DNA of 64,000 bases from JAHFDS01 sp964593795 (GCA_964593795.1 CAZQJC010000095.1:62001-126000); one strand, 5' to 3'. Shown: positions 25,263 to 33,946, numbered from the stretch's first letter. Program-made: numbers and translations. The notes: generated by a model from the sequence alone, not told the origin.

Positions 25263-27557
25263 CTACTGCTTCCGCTCGAGGTCGAGCGCGATGGAGAGCG
25301 CGATCCGGACCGACAGCGCGCCGAACTCGTCCTTCCCCGCGCTGCCGAGGCCAGCCTGACCGTAGATCCCGAGGGCGAGGCCCCCGAACGTCGGCGCGTG
25401 GGACACGTGGACACCGGCTCCCGCCATCGCGGCCACGGGCCCGTTCGTGTGCGCACCCTTGCCGAAGAGCCCCGCCCCGAACACCGACAGCCCGATCCCG
25501 CGTCGGAGCTCGTAAAGCCCCATCACGCTCGAGCGACCGGCGGCCCGGACGCCGTCGGTCCTGCGCAGCACCTCCGCGCCGTGCGCCGTCTGCAGCGCCG
25601 TCCTCTCGGAGCGCCAGCCGAGCACGCCTGCGCCGCCGAAGCGCTGGCCCGCCGGCTCGATCGCGCTCGCGCCGAACGACGCACCCGCGGTGCCCTCGAC
25701 CGCGATGCTCGTCCGGTCGCGATCGTGGACGCGCACCCGCACCCCACCGGCGCCCACCGAGCTCGTCCCTCCCGAGCCCTTGCCCCCCGGTGAGATCGCG
25801 CTCGCGCCACCGACGCTGAGGTCGAGCGCGAGGCGCCGCGTCGGCGCGAAGGCCGCACGGAGGGCGTAGTCGGCGACCTCGACCGTCGGAAGGCTGCGGT
25901 AACCGGCCATGATCGTCAGGAGGGCGTCCTGGAACGGCGAGAGCGGCTCCGAGAGCGTGCCCGGCGTGCCCGTCTGGATCTGCGCGAGGCCCCCGGAGAC
26001 GGGCTCGAAGCGCCTCGGAGGCAGGGGCCCTGCCTGGCGGATCGCCAGCTCGGCCCGCGGGCTCGTGTCGCCCGGCAAGGCCGCGCGGATCGACACCTCG
26101 CGCCTGGCCGACGTCGGCTCGATGGCCACGGTGCACGAGAGCGTCCCGTCTCCGCGCTTGCTGACGGCCACCTTCTTGCCCGCGTACGTCACGTCCGCCG
26201 TGGGCAGGGCGTGCTCGGCGCCCTGGCCGTCGACCGCACGCACGACGAGGTCGACGGTGCCGCCCTCGGCGGGCACCTCTTCGCGTCCGGGCACGAGGCG
26301 CAGCCGGAGCTCGTCCACCTCGACCACGAAGGTGTCCGAGGACGCGCCTTCGGCCCGCACCTCCACGCGGTGGATGCCGCCGTCCGCGAGCGTGGTGGGC
26401 AGCGTGGTCTCGATGCCGTCGAGCCGCACGCTGAGCCCGCGCGCATCGTCTGCCAGCGACAGCTCCGTCTTGCCGCCGACCTCCACGAGCACGCGACCGT
26501 CGGCGACGGCGCGCGAACGCGTCGAGCGGACCTGCACGACGACGAGCTCGAACGGATCGGAGGGCCGCCCTTCGAGGCCATCGGCGTCGACCGTCGCGAG
26601 GTGCACGAAGTAGCGGCCCGACGCGAGGTCGTCGAGCCGCATCCGGCTCGTGTCACCCGGCAGGGCGCGCACCCCGAGCACGCGCTCGAAGCGCGCATCG
26701 CCGGCGATCGTCGCGAGCGTCCGGCGGGCCCCTTCGACCGGCGTCCAGGCGATCTCGTGCGCCCGCAGCAGATCGCGCAGCGCCACGCGCGTCACCCTGG
26801 TCGCGCCGAGCCACGCCGGTGGCGGCGGGAGCGCGTGGGGCGTCCCCGGGGGGCTGCCCTCCGCGATCACCACGCCGGTGCCCGCCTCCACGGCACGCTG
26901 CTCTCCCTCCGACGTCGCCGTCGCGCGACCCCGGAGCACGGTGACGCGGGTCGTCCCCTGCGCGTCGACCTCCACCCGCGTCTCGCCCGGCTCGATGACG
27001 AGCTTCGCCGCGGGCGTGTCGAGGGCGACCGCCGAGCGCGCCGTCACGATCGCGCGCCCCTGCTGGAGCTCGGCGCCCCCGGGCCACGCGGCCTTGGGTG
27101 GGGCGAGCGCGCGCGTCACGAGCATGGCGCTCTCGCCGAGCGCGACCACGCCCGTCTTGAGCTCGATCTCCGCGCTTCCCCCGGCCTCCGTGGCGACCTT
27201 CGAGCCGTCCACCAGCGAGCCGCCGGGCCGCGCCGTGCGCCAGGGCACCTTGCCGGGGCCCTTCGTCTCCGCCGGCTCCTGGGCCGCGAGGATCTTCGCC
27301 ACCGGGTCCGTGCTCTCGCGCAGGCGCAGCACGGTCCCTTCGGCGATGGCATGCCCGGCGTGCTTGCCGAGCAGGGGATTGAGGCGGTGCAGCTCCTCCG
27401 CCGACACCCGCCAGTGGAACCGCTTGAGCAGCGTGTCGCAGGTCTCGTCTTGCCCGGCCGTCACCGTGGCGGGCAGGGGAGGTCGCGCCCACGCCCGCCC
27501 GCTGAGGGCGAGCAGCAAGCCCAGGGACGCGCCGAGCGCGCGGACCGATGGCACCAC
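25263..27557 (-). CDS. FecR-domain envelope protein with LysM-like N-terminus and barrel-like C-terminus
   Basis: 764 residues. Signal peptide ending at WA/RP (about 25). A LysM-like segment (TVTAGQDETCDTLLKRFHW, RLNPLLGKHAGHAIAEGTVLRL) spans about 30-80. A FecR-type domain follows (about 100-235, GGSLVDGSKVATEAGGSAEIEL, GRAIVTARSAVALDTPAAKLVI, TRVTVLRGRATATS). Several beta-sandwich-like regions (about 260-545) precede a strand-rich C-terminal domain (about 565-764) ending LSIALDLERKQ that looks like a small outer-membrane barrel. FecR-type surface proteins are common in myxobacteria; the exact role is unknown. It converges on the chitinase gene. Confidence 0.82.
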   Translation of the reverse strand: MVPSVRALGASLGLLLALSGRAWARPPLPATVTAGQDETCDTLLKRFHWRVSAEELHRLNPLLGKHAGHAIAEGTVLRLRESTDPVAKILAAQEPAETKGPGKVPWRTARPGGSLVDGSKVATEAGGSAEIELKTGVVALGESAMLVTRALAPPKAAWPGGAELQQGRAIVTARSAVALDTPAAKLVIEPGETRVEVDAQGTTRVTVLRGRATATSEGEQRAVEAGTGVVIAEGSPPGTPHALPPPPAWLGATRVTRVALRDLLRAHEIAWTPVEGARRTLATIAGDARFERVLGVRALPGDTSRMRLDDLASGRYFVHLATVDADGLEGRPSDPFELVVVQVRSTRSRAVADGRVLVEVGGKTELSLADDARGLSVRLDGIETTLPTTLADGGIHRVEVRAEGASSDTFVVEVDELRLRLVPGREEVPAEGGTVDLVVRAVDGQGAEHALPTADVTYAGKKVAVSKRGDGTLSCTVAIEPTSARREVSIRAALPGDTSPRAELAIRQAGPLPPRRFEPVSGGLAQIQTGTPGTLSEPLSPFQDALLTIMAGYRSLPTVEVADYALRAAFAPTRRLALDLSVGGASAISPGGKGSGGTSSVGAGGVRVRVHDRDRTSIAVEGTAGASFGASAIEPAGQRFGGAGVLGWRSERTALQTAHGAEVLRRTDGVRAAGRSSVMGLYELRRGIGLSVFGAGLFGKGAHTNGPVAAMAGAGVHVSHAPTFGGLALGIYGQAGLGSAGKDEFGALSVRIALSIALDLERKQ

Positions 27558-27605
27558 ATCAGCTTGCCACGACTACGCGGAGGGCGCGCCTTCGCCGCAG
27601 CAACC

Positions 27606-27630
27606 AGGCTTCAGGCTTCAGGCTTCAGGC
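27606..27630. repeat. Heptamer array AGGCTTC x3.5
   Basis: Three perfect AGGCTTC units plus AGGC in non-coding DNA. Related in sequence to the GGCTACA array before gshB. Confidence 0.85.
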
Positions 27631-27667
27631 GCCCGGAGGCGAGCGTGGCGATGCCTCTTCAAGGAGC

Positions 27668-27701
27668 GTCCACGTCCACGTCCACGTCCACGTCCACGTC
27701 C
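27668..27701. repeat. Hexamer array (GTCCAC)5 plus GTCC
   Basis: Five perfect units then a partial one. The same unit in exactly five copies occurs at 33600 and 61774. Confidence 0.92.
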
Positions 27702-27835
27702 GGAGGCAAGCGCAAGCGATGCGCAGCGAGGCCCCTTCCGTGTCCGCAGGCGAGCGGCGCGAGCCGCAAGGGCGTCCCTCGCGCAGCGAGCGAAGACGCA
27801 GGTTGGGGGGCCCGACGCGGCTCTGCCGCGGCGGG

Positions 27836-27880
27836 GGAAGGGCAGCGTGCCCTTCCTGCCGCGGCCCTACGAGGCCGCGG
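27836..27880 (-). terminator. Double hairpin after the small lipoprotein gene
   Basis: GGAAGGGCA-GCG-TGCCCTTCC (nine-base arms) and CCGCGGCC-loop-GGCCGCGG (eight-base arms) lie 10-54 bases beyond the stop at 27890. There is no T tract, so termination by these hairpins alone is uncertain. Confidence 0.5.
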
Positions 27881-27889
27881 ATCGCAAGG

Positions 27890-28177
27890 CTAGCCGGCCT
27901 CGCACTTGAAGACCTGCACCTCGACGAAGTTGGCACCGTTCTCGATGCCCTCCTGCGAGACGCGGACGGTCGTGCCGCCCATCTTGGCCGCCTTCTCGGC
28001 GGCGTCGCGCCGCGCGGCCTCCTGGTTCATGTCCTTGGCCTGGCCCCTGGCGAGGCCGATGTTCGTGCACTTCGACAGATCGTGATCGGCCTCGTTGGCC
28101 CACTCGATCTTGTGGCCCTGCGGGCTCGCACACCCGAACGCCAGCGCGGCCACCGCAACATATCCGTAGATTCGCAT
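27890..28177 (-). CDS. Small lipoprotein, DUF4156/RcsF-like
   Basis: 95 residues. Lipobox AFGC (Cys16). The mature 80 residues contain two Cys (one in SKCTNIG, one in the VFKCE end), a conserved-looking AARRDAAEKAAKMGGTTV helix-turn and a final strand. The pattern of a CTNIG-like strand, a helix and GAN-VEVQVFKC recalls small DUF4156 outer-membrane lipoproteins of unknown function. AGGGGG precedes the ATG at good spacing. It stands 21 bases upstream of, and on the same strand as, no obvious partner; the cystathionine lyase gene starts its own unit upstream. Confidence 0.75.
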   Translation of the reverse strand: MRIYGYVAVAALAFGCASPQGHKIEWANEADHDLSKCTNIGLARGQAKDMNQEAARRDAAEKAAKMGGTTVRVSQEGIENGANFVEVQVFKCEAG

Positions 28178-28198
28178 GTGTAGTCCCCCTGTGGAATG

Positions 28199-29314
28199 CT
28201 AGCTCTTGTCGGCCGCCGAGAACGCCTGCGCGAGATCCGCGATCAGGTCCTCGACGTGCTCGACCCCGACCGACAGGCGCACGAGGCCGTCCGAGATGCC
28301 CACCTTCTCGCGCACTTCCTTCGGGATCGAGGCGTGGGTCATGCTCGCCGGGTGCTCGATCAGCGACTCGACGCCGCCGAGTGACTCCGCGCACGCGAAG
28401 ACCTTGACCGCCTTGAGGAGGCGCACCGCGTGCTCGACGCTTCTCCTCGTGATGAACGTGACCATGCCGCCGCGGCCCGGGTAGATGACCCGCTCGACCT
28501 CGCCGCGCTTGCCGAGCCACTCGGCGACGCGCGTCGCGTTCGCGGTGTGGCGCTCCATGCGCAGCGCGAGCGTCTTGGTGCCGCGCATGACGAGGAAGCA
28601 GTCGAGCGGCCCCGGTACGGCGCCGATGGCGTTCTGGAAGTAGGCGAGCCGCTCGAAGAGCGCCGGGTCGCTGAGCACTATCGCTCCGCCCACGACGTCC
28701 GCGTGCCCGTTCAGGTACTTGGTCGTCGAGTGGACGACGAGGTCCGCGCCGAGCTCGAGCGGCCGCTGGTAATAGGGCGTCATGAAGGTGTTGTCCACCG
28801 CGAGGAGCACGCCCGCCTGCTTGCAGATGGCGGCGACCTTCGCGAGGTCGCACTCTTTGAGGAGGGGATTCGTCGGCGACTCGATCCACACGAGCTTGGT
28901 CTTGCCGGGCACGATGGCCGCGCGGATCTTCTCGGGGTCGCGCGGGTCCGCGTAGGCGAAGTCGAGCCCGGTCTGCCGGAACACGCGCTCGAAGATGCGG
29001 TAGGTGCCGCCGTACAGATCGTCGCCGGCCACCACGTGGTCGCCTGACGACAGCGTGTGCAGCAGGGTCGCCGTCGCGCCGAGCCCCGACGCGAAGGCGA
29101 GGCCGAAGCGGCCGCCCTCGAGCGATGCCAGGTTCTCCTCGAGGGCCTTGCGGGTCGGGTTGCCCGTGCGCGAGTACTCGTAGCCCTTGTGTCCGCCCGG
29201 CCCGTCCTGCACGTAGGTCGAGGTCAGGTACACCGGCGTCGAGATGGCGCCGGTCGTCGGATCGGGCGACTGGCCCGCGTGGATGGCGCGCGTCTCGAAG
29301 CGCAGCCCGGTCAT
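28199..29314 (-). CDS. Cystathionine gamma-lyase/synthase family enzyme with an internal deletion
   Basis: 371 residues. PLP enzyme of transsulfuration. Motifs: EYSRTGNPTR (46-55), the FASGLGAT region, ESPTNP (145-150), and PLP lysine Lys199 in HSTTKYLNGH. Pairing with a cystathionine beta-synthase just upstream makes gamma-lyase (cystathionine to cysteine) the likely activity. After VIYPG (280) the usual 15-18 residues (of the LPSHPQHxLAxRQM type) are missing, and the chain passes directly to GGMVTF. An ATG six codons further upstream (29332) is possible; the chosen one has AAGGCG at suitable distance. Confidence 0.88.
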   Translation of the reverse strand: MTGLRFETRAIHAGQSPDPTTGAISTPVYLTSTYVQDGPGGHKGYEYSRTGNPTRKALEENLASLEGGRFGLAFASGLGATATLLHTLSSGDHVVAGDDLYGGTYRIFERVFRQTGLDFAYADPRDPEKIRAAIVPGKTKLVWIESPTNPLLKECDLAKVAAICKQAGVLLAVDNTFMTPYYQRPLELGADLVVHSTTKYLNGHADVVGGAIVLSDPALFERLAYFQNAIGAVPGPLDCFLVMRGTKTLALRMERHTANATRVAEWLGKRGEVERVIYPGRGGMVTFITRRSVEHAVRLLKAVKVFACAESLGGVESLIEHPASMTHASIPKEVREKVGISDGLVRLSVGVEHVEDLIADLAQAFSAADKS

Positions 29315-29354
29315 GGATTCGCCTTGGCGCATGGGTTCCCCGCTGCTGCTTCCG

Positions 29355-30725
29355 CTAGCTGTTCTTCTGGGCCAGGTACTCGATGAGGTCGATCTTGGTG
29401 ATGACCCCGACGAGCTCGTCGCGCTGCTTGACCACGATCGCCTTGGCGTCGTTGAAGACGTTCTTGAGCAGCTTGATCTTGGTCTGCGGCGTCACGGTCT
29501 GATAGTCGGACTCGACGAGCTTGTCGATCGGCTCCTCGTACTTGCCGCCGCTGATGAGGTGGTTCAAGAGGTCGATCTCCGAGACGAGGCCGATGAGGCG
29601 ATCGCCGCGCATGATCGGGAGCTGCGAGATCGAGTACTCCTTGAGCAGGCCGACGATCTTGTGCACCGAGTCCTCGGCGTGCCCGGTGATGAGCTTCTGT
29701 TTGACCTTCGCGCGCAGGAGATCCGCGACCGTCCCCAGGGGATCCTCCTCCTCGAGGAAGCCGTTCTCGCGCATCCAGCCGTCGTCGAAGATCTTCGACA
29801 GGTACTTGCCCGCGCCGTCGGGCAGGAGGATGAGGATGTTCTCCGCGCGCCCGCTCGCCTCGGCGTACTTGATGGCGCCCGCCACGGCTGCGCCGCAGCT
29901 CCCGCCGACGAAGAGCCCCTCCTTGCGCACGAGGTCGCGCGTCATGAGGAAGCACTCCTTGTCGTCGACGCGCACCACCTCGTCGAGGATCTTGAGGTTC
30001 ATCGTGCCCGGCAGGAAGTCCTCGCCGATGCCCTCGACGTAGTAGGAGAAGGGCTTGGTCAGCCGGCCCGTCTTGACGTACTCGTAGTAGAGCGAGCCGA
30101 TCGGATCGACGCCGACGAGCTTGATCGCCGCCTTCTTCTCCTTGAGGAAGCGGCCGGTGCCCGACAGCGTGCCGCCCGTGCCCATGCCGCCGACGAACAC
30201 GTCGATCTCGCCGCCCGTCTGCTCCCACAGCTCCGGCCCGGTCGAGACGTAGTGCGCCTCGGGGTTGGCCGGGTTGTAGTACTGGTTCGCGTGGAAGGAG
30301 TTCGGCGTCTCGCGCACGAGGCGCTTGGTGACCTCGTAGTAGCTGCGCGGATCATCGGGCTCCACCGCGGTCGGGCAGATGACGACCTTCGCGCCCCACG
30401 CGCGCAGCGAGGCGACCTTCTCCTGCGACATCTTGTCGGGCATGACGAAGATGGTCTGGTAGCCACGCACCGCGGCGACCATCGCGAGGCCCGCGCCGGT
30501 GTTGCCGCTCGTGGCCTCGATGATCGTGCCGCCCGGCTTGAGCAGGCCCCTCTTCTCGGCGTCGTCGACGATGTTGATCGCCACGCGGTCCTTCATCGAC
30601 CCGCCCGGGTTCAGGTACTCGCACTTGACGTAGATGTTCGCCGAGACGTGCGAGGCGACGTGGTTGAGCTTGACGATCGGCGTGTGGCCGACCGCCTCGA
30701 GCACGTTCGAGACAGCGCCTTTCAT
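29355..30725 (-). CDS. Cystathionine beta-synthase
   Basis: 456 residues. Joins serine and homocysteine to cystathionine. PLP lysine Lys45 in NPGGSMKDR. The TSGNTGAG motif (near 74-81) and GGMGTGGTLSGT phosphate-binding loop are intact. Two CBS domains follow (about 335-456), as in the human enzyme, but the N-terminal heme-binding region is absent, so redox/CO control through heme is not expected. It lies 40 bases upstream of the cystathionine lyase gene on the same strand, and together they form a reverse transsulfuration operon. Confidence 0.94.
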   Translation of the reverse strand: MKGAVSNVLEAVGHTPIVKLNHVASHVSANIYVKCEYLNPGGSMKDRVAINIVDDAEKRGLLKPGGTIIEATSGNTGAGLAMVAAVRGYQTIFVMPDKMSQEKVASLRAWGAKVVICPTAVEPDDPRSYYEVTKRLVRETPNSFHANQYYNPANPEAHYVSTGPELWEQTGGEIDVFVGGMGTGGTLSGTGRFLKEKKAAIKLVGVDPIGSLYYEYVKTGRLTKPFSYYVEGIGEDFLPGTMNLKILDEVVRVDDKECFLMTRDLVRKEGLFVGGSCGAAVAGAIKYAEASGRAENILILLPDGAGKYLSKIFDDGWMRENGFLEEEDPLGTVADLLRAKVKQKLITGHAEDSVHKIVGLLKEYSISQLPIMRGDRLIGLVSEIDLLNHLISGGKYEEPIDKLVESDYQTVTPQTKIKLLKNVFNDAKAIVVKQRDELVGVITKIDLIEYLAQKNS

Positions 30726-30781
30726 GATCCGGGCCTTTCCGTGGAGCAGGGTTGCCGTGGCTGCGAGGGTCGGTTCCTCGG

Positions 30782-31264
30782 TCAGAACGGTTCGGGCGTC
30801 TTCGTGCCGGCCTGCATGTGCGCGAGGACCGACTCCTCGAGCAGCTCCTGCATGGTCTGGCCGCCGAACTTGCTCGCGATGCGGTTGTCGTACTCGTCGG
30901 CGACGAGCGCCACGTCCCGCACCGTCGCGACGAGCTCCTCGGGATCGAGCGTGTGCCCGCCGAGGATCGAGTGCAGGAACAGGATGACGCTGCCTTCGGG
31001 GACGAAGGCGAACGCACCGAAGCGCAGGATGCCGTTCATCTCGAGGAGCTTCCTCGACAGCTCGTTCGCCAGCTTCACGCCGCGCACGAGCTGCGCCGCG
31101 CAGCGCACCACCGCGCGATCCTCGCCCCACGGCAGCACGTTGATCATGACGAACGTCGAGCCTTGCTTGACCACGTACAGCTTGTCGTCGATGCGGCTGT
31201 AGGCCGGGCTCTTGCCGAGCGTGGCCTCGATGAGCTGCACGGTCGCCTGTGTTGCGGACATCAT
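30782..31264 (-). CDS. YbjN-domain protein
   Basis: 160 residues with the alpha/beta fold of YbjN/type III secretion-chaperone-like proteins: a helix, a YVVKQGSTFVMINVLPW strand pair, an ELSRKLLEMNGILRFGAFAFVPEGSVILFLHSIL core, and a C-terminal helix with TVRDVALVADEYDNRI. Such proteins are thought to be small chaperone-like or tolerance factors; no catalytic residue is evident. It sits 56 bases upstream of the CBS gene and 21 bases after cyaY, all on the same strand, so it may share their transcript. Confidence 0.8.
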   Translation of the reverse strand: MMSATQATVQLIEATLGKSPAYSRIDDKLYVVKQGSTFVMINVLPWGEDRAVVRCAAQLVRGVKLANELSRKLLEMNGILRFGAFAFVPEGSVILFLHSILGGHTLDPEELVATVRDVALVADEYDNRIASKFGGQTMQELLEESVLAHMQAGTKTPEPF

Positions 31265-31285
31265 TGGAATCCCCCTGGATCTGGA

Positions 31286-31609
31286 TCAGATCTCGATGCG
31301 GAGACCGGACTGCTCCGCGATCACCCGCCCGAGCGTGGCGAAGAGCTCGAGGCCCCGCCCGCGGTCGTCGGTCCATCGGTCGTTCGCCGGGTCGTAGTCG
31401 AAGTGCCACGCCGAGTCGCGGGCCGCCATCCAGAGCTGGCGCACCGGTCGCTGCGTGTTGAGGACGCAGCGGACGCCGTTCGCGAACGTCAGCGTGAGCA
31501 CGTCCCCCGTGCCGGTGGAGTCCACGACGTCCGGGTCCACGTCGTCGAGGGCGTTCTCGATGCGGCGGAACGCCTTCGCGACGAGCTTGTGATAGTCGCT
31601 CTCGTCCAC
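31286..31609 (-). CDS. cyaY: CyaY, bacterial frataxin
   Basis: 107 residues. Iron-binding regulator of iron-sulfur cluster assembly. It has the N-terminal acidic helix (ESDYHKLVAKAFRRIENALDDVDPDVVD), the central beta-sheet VLTLTFANGVRCVLNTQRPVRQLWMA, and the conserved WHFDYD strand, ending in the C-terminal helix ELFATLGRVIAEQSG. The start is taken as the GTG that gives the normal CyaY length; longer in-frame extension upstream would be low-complexity Arg/Ala. It is the first gene of a leftward group with YbjN, CBS and the lyase, which links cysteine synthesis and cluster assembly. Confidence 0.9.
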   Translation of the reverse strand: MDESDYHKLVAKAFRRIENALDDVDPDVVDSTGTGDVLTLTFANGVRCVLNTQRPVRQLWMAARDSAWHFDYDPANDRWTDDRGRGLELFATLGRVIAEQSGLRIEI

Positions 31610-31719
31610 TGCCCGAAACCTACAGCGAAAGCAGCGGCATCGCAGCGCAAATCTGCGTGCTCGGGCGGCCCGCGCGCGCGGCGGCGGCCTCCGGTACGGC
31701 GGCGCGCCCGTTTGCGAGG

Positions 31720-31725
31720 TAAGAT
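31720..31725 (+). promoter_or_regulatory. -10 box of the metzincin-like gene (leaderless)
   Basis: TAAGAT ends eight bases before the ATG. No Shine-Dalgarno is present. Confidence 0.5.
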
Positions 31726-31733
31726 GTGGGCCG

Positions 31734-33083
31734 ATGCGCCGGGTGTTGATCGCGCTCGCCCTCCTGCCCCTCGGCAAGGTGGCGCTCGGGACACCGCTGC
31801 CGATGCCGCCCGAGCTCGTGGCCCGCGGCGGTGCCCGCGCGACCGGGGGGCACACCCTGTACCTCGACTTCGACGGGGCGACGGTGACCCGCGGCCCGGC
31901 GTGCTCGAGCTCGGCGGACATGTGCTCGTACGTGGTCAAGTGCGAGAGCGGCACGGCGACCGTGCCGGCCTTCTCGGGCACCGAGGCCCAGCGCCTCGCG
32001 ATCCTGACGATGGTCAGGCACTTCTACGCGCCGTTCGACATCGACGTGGTGGACCAGAAGCCCGCCGCGGGGCCCTACACCCTGTGCATCGTGGGCGGCC
32101 AGCCGACCGACATCTGCTTCGAGGGCGGGCGCGCGGCCGGCGTGGCGCCCCTCGACTGCCACGATCTCAACGGGGACATCGACGTGGTCTTCGCGTTCTC
32201 CGATGCGTCACGCAACGATCCGCACCTCACGGCCGTGGCGATCGCGCAGGAGTCGGCGCACAGCTACGGGCTCGAGCACACGAGCGTGATCACGGACATC
32301 ATGTACCCGTACCTGTCCGGCGTGGAGGAGGGCTTCCTCGACAGCGAGATGAGCGTCGAGCGGTCGTTCGGCTGCAGGGGCGAGGCCCAGAACTCGTTCC
32401 TGGTGCTCGACCAGGTGCTCGGTCCGTCGCCGACGCGGGCGCCGGACGCGACGTCGCCCACGGTCCGGTTCCTGTCGCCGCGGGAGGGGCAGCTCGGCTA
32501 CGGCCAGCTCGTCTCCGTGCGCCTCGAGGCCAAGGACGATCGCGGGGTCCGCACCGTGGACCTGGCCGTCGACGAAGGCACGGAGCTGACGCAGAGCCTG
32601 CACTCGAGCCGCGCGCCCTTCGACTTCGACGTGATGCTCAACCTCGGCATGCACCGGATCCGCGCGACCGCGACGGACGCCGCCGGCAACACCGGCACGG
32701 CCGAGGTGTCGATCGGGGTCGACGGCACGGGGACGGCGGGGACCAGCGCGGGGCCGAACCCGGCAGGATCGCCGTGCATGCAGGACACCCAGTGCAGGCT
32801 CTCGTGCATCCGGAGCGGGTCCGCGCAGGGGCACTGCGCGTCGCCGTGCGAGGGCAGCGGCTGCATGATCCCGGGGCACGTCTGCGTGGACTACTACGGA
32901 AACGGCATGCGCCTGTGCCTGCCGCCGAGCCTGCTCACGGAGAGCACGACGGTCACGCCACCTTCGCCGAAGGCCACCGGCTGCGGCGTCGTGGCTGGGG
33001 CCTCTCGCGCGGGCGTGCCTGGCTGGGCGCTGGCGGTCTGGGCGGTCGGAGGCTGGCGCCGGAGGCGCCGACGGTGCGGCTGA
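31734..33083 (+). CDS. Secreted metzincin-like protein with altered active site and MYXO-CTERM-type tail
   Basis: 449 residues. Signal peptide ending near ALG (19). The metzincin motif HExxHxxGxxH is present but its first His is replaced: QESAHSYGLEH (172-182), followed by a Met-turn at MYP (190-192). An Ig-like region (about 240-330, SPTVRFLSPREGQLGYGQLVSVRLEAKDD) and a Cys-rich stretch (about 345-400) follow. The tail has GCG, a hydrophobic segment and a run of Arg, the layout of MYXO-CTERM sorting signals cleaved by a myxosortase. It may be a pseudo-protease surface protein, or a zinc enzyme using a different third ligand. Confidence 0.82.
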   Translation: MRRVLIALALLPLGKVALGTPLPMPPELVARGGARATGGHTLYLDFDGATVTRGPACSSSADMCSYVVKCESGTATVPAFSGTEAQRLAILTMVRHFYAPFDIDVVDQKPAAGPYTLCIVGGQPTDICFEGGRAAGVAPLDCHDLNGDIDVVFAFSDASRNDPHLTAVAIAQESAHSYGLEHTSVITDIMYPYLSGVEEGFLDSEMSVERSFGCRGEAQNSFLVLDQVLGPSPTRAPDATSPTVRFLSPREGQLGYGQLVSVRLEAKDDRGVRTVDLAVDEGTELTQSLHSSRAPFDFDVMLNLGMHRIRATATDAAGNTGTAEVSIGVDGTGTAGTSAGPNPAGSPCMQDTQCRLSCIRSGSAQGHCASPCEGSGCMIPGHVCVDYYGNGMRLCLPPSLLTESTTVTPPSPKATGCGVVAGASRAGVPGWALAVWAVGGWRRRRRRCG

Positions 33084-33544
33084 TCTCGGCCCTGTCCGCG
33101 CTGTCGCTGGTGCTCGTGCTCGGAGCCTGCCGTCGCGAGCCGGCGCGCGCCCCCGCGGAGCCGCGCGCGATCGATCCGGCGGCGGTGCGGGCGCTCCTCG
33201 ATCAGCAGTCGAAAGCCTGGTCGCGCGGCGACCTCGACGGCTTCCTCGGCGGCTACGTCCGCACACCGGCGCTGGTGGTGATCGTCGACGGCACGCGCGT
33301 GGAGGGCTGGGAGGCCCTCCGCGATCGCTACACGCGGCGCTTCGGCAGCCCCCCGAAGGGGATGGGCACGCTGGCGTTCTCGGGCGTCGAGGTCGAGCCC
33401 CTCGGGGACGCGGTGCTCGCGCGCGGGCGCTGGTCCCTCGCGCTACCCGACGAGGACGAGCAGGGGGGCCTCTTCACGCTCCTGCTCAGGACGACACCGG
33501 AGGGTCTGCGCATCGTGCACGACCACACCTCGAGCAGCGACTAG
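33074..33544 (+). CDS. NTF2/SnoaL-like lipoprotein
   Basis: 156 residues from a GTG that overlaps the end of the metzincin-like gene by 10 bases. Lipobox VLGAC. The mature part has the DUF4440/SnoaL layout: helix with LLDQQSKAWSRGDLDGFLGGY, then VVIVDGTRVEGWEALRDRYTRRF and a curved sheet ending RIVHDHTSSS. These domains bind small ligands or act as ketosteroid-isomerase-like enzymes. The role here is unknown; an envelope location is likely from the signal. Confidence 0.82.
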   Translation: MRLISALSALSLVLVLGACRREPARAPAEPRAIDPAAVRALLDQQSKAWSRGDLDGFLGGYVRTPALVVIVDGTRVEGWEALRDRYTRRFGSPPKGMGTLAFSGVEVEPLGDAVLARGRWSLALPDEDEQGGLFTLLLRTTPEGLRIVHDHTSSSD

Positions 33545-33590
33545 TTCGAGCCCACATCGATGCGCGAGCGCTCCGGTGCTTCGATGCGCG

Positions 33591-33638
33591 CTCCGGATCG
33601 TCCACGTCCACGTCCACGTCCACGTCCACGATCCGGAG
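33591..33638. repeat. (GTCCAC)5 bounded by CTCCGGATC / GATCCGGAG
   Basis: Five perfect hexamers (33600-33629) sit exactly between nine-base perfect inverted repeats. The array at 61774 also follows GGATC. Confidence 0.92.
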
Positions 33639-33916
33639 TGCAGGGGCGAGCTTGGCACCTCGAGTCCGCTCAGAGAACGCAGGGCGCGGAGCGGGAGAGA
33701 CACAGCTCAGCAGCGCGTTGCTCGAGGTGCAGGAGTGGCGGCTCCTGCGTCCGCAGATCGTCGCCCAGCCGTCCGCGAGGCGAGCGTCAGCGAGCCGCAA
33801 GGGCGTAGCGAGCGACGCGAGCGAAGACGCAGGTTGGGGGGCCCGACGCGGCTTTGCCGCGGCGCGGGAAGGGCAGCGTGCACCGCCGCCGAAGGCGGCA
33901 CAGCGCAACGAGCCTG

Positions 33917-33940
33917 GTGGCCGCCTTTCGAGGCGGCCAC
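33917..33940 (-). terminator. Hairpin terminator after the protease/barrel gene
   Basis: GTGGCCGCCT-TTCG-AGGCGGCCAC: perfect ten-base arms and a stable UUCG-type tetraloop, seven bases beyond the stop at 33947. Lacks a T run, so it may act in either direction or through Rho. Confidence 0.6.
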
Positions 33941-33946
33941 GCGCAA

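Larger units (their letters stand above)
27558..27889. repeat. Gene-free 332-base region of mixed short repeats (copy A of hairpin element)
   Basis: No credible gene. From left to right: AGGCTTC heptamers (three from 27606), (GTCCAC)5 (27668-27697), and a 64-base block shared with 33819-33881. Then come two strong hairpins at 27836-27856 and 27859-27880, just past the stop of the small lipoprotein gene. Confidence 0.85.
33545..33946. repeat. Gene-free 402-base region, copy B of the hairpin/repeat element
   Basis: No credible gene. It lies between two convergent genes. It holds (GTCCAC)5 inside a perfect inverted repeat (33591-33638), a 64-base block shared with copy A (33819-33881, about 96% identical by eye), a broken GGAAGGGCA hairpin, and a strong terminator-like hairpin at 33917-33940. 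Confidence 0.85.

Noticed and set aside
27660..27701. Reading frames of repeated Val-His, Thr-Trp or Ser-Thr pairs
   Set aside because: They are translations of the (GTCCAC)5 array in different frames and have no start signal or homology; the same holds at 33600 and 61774.
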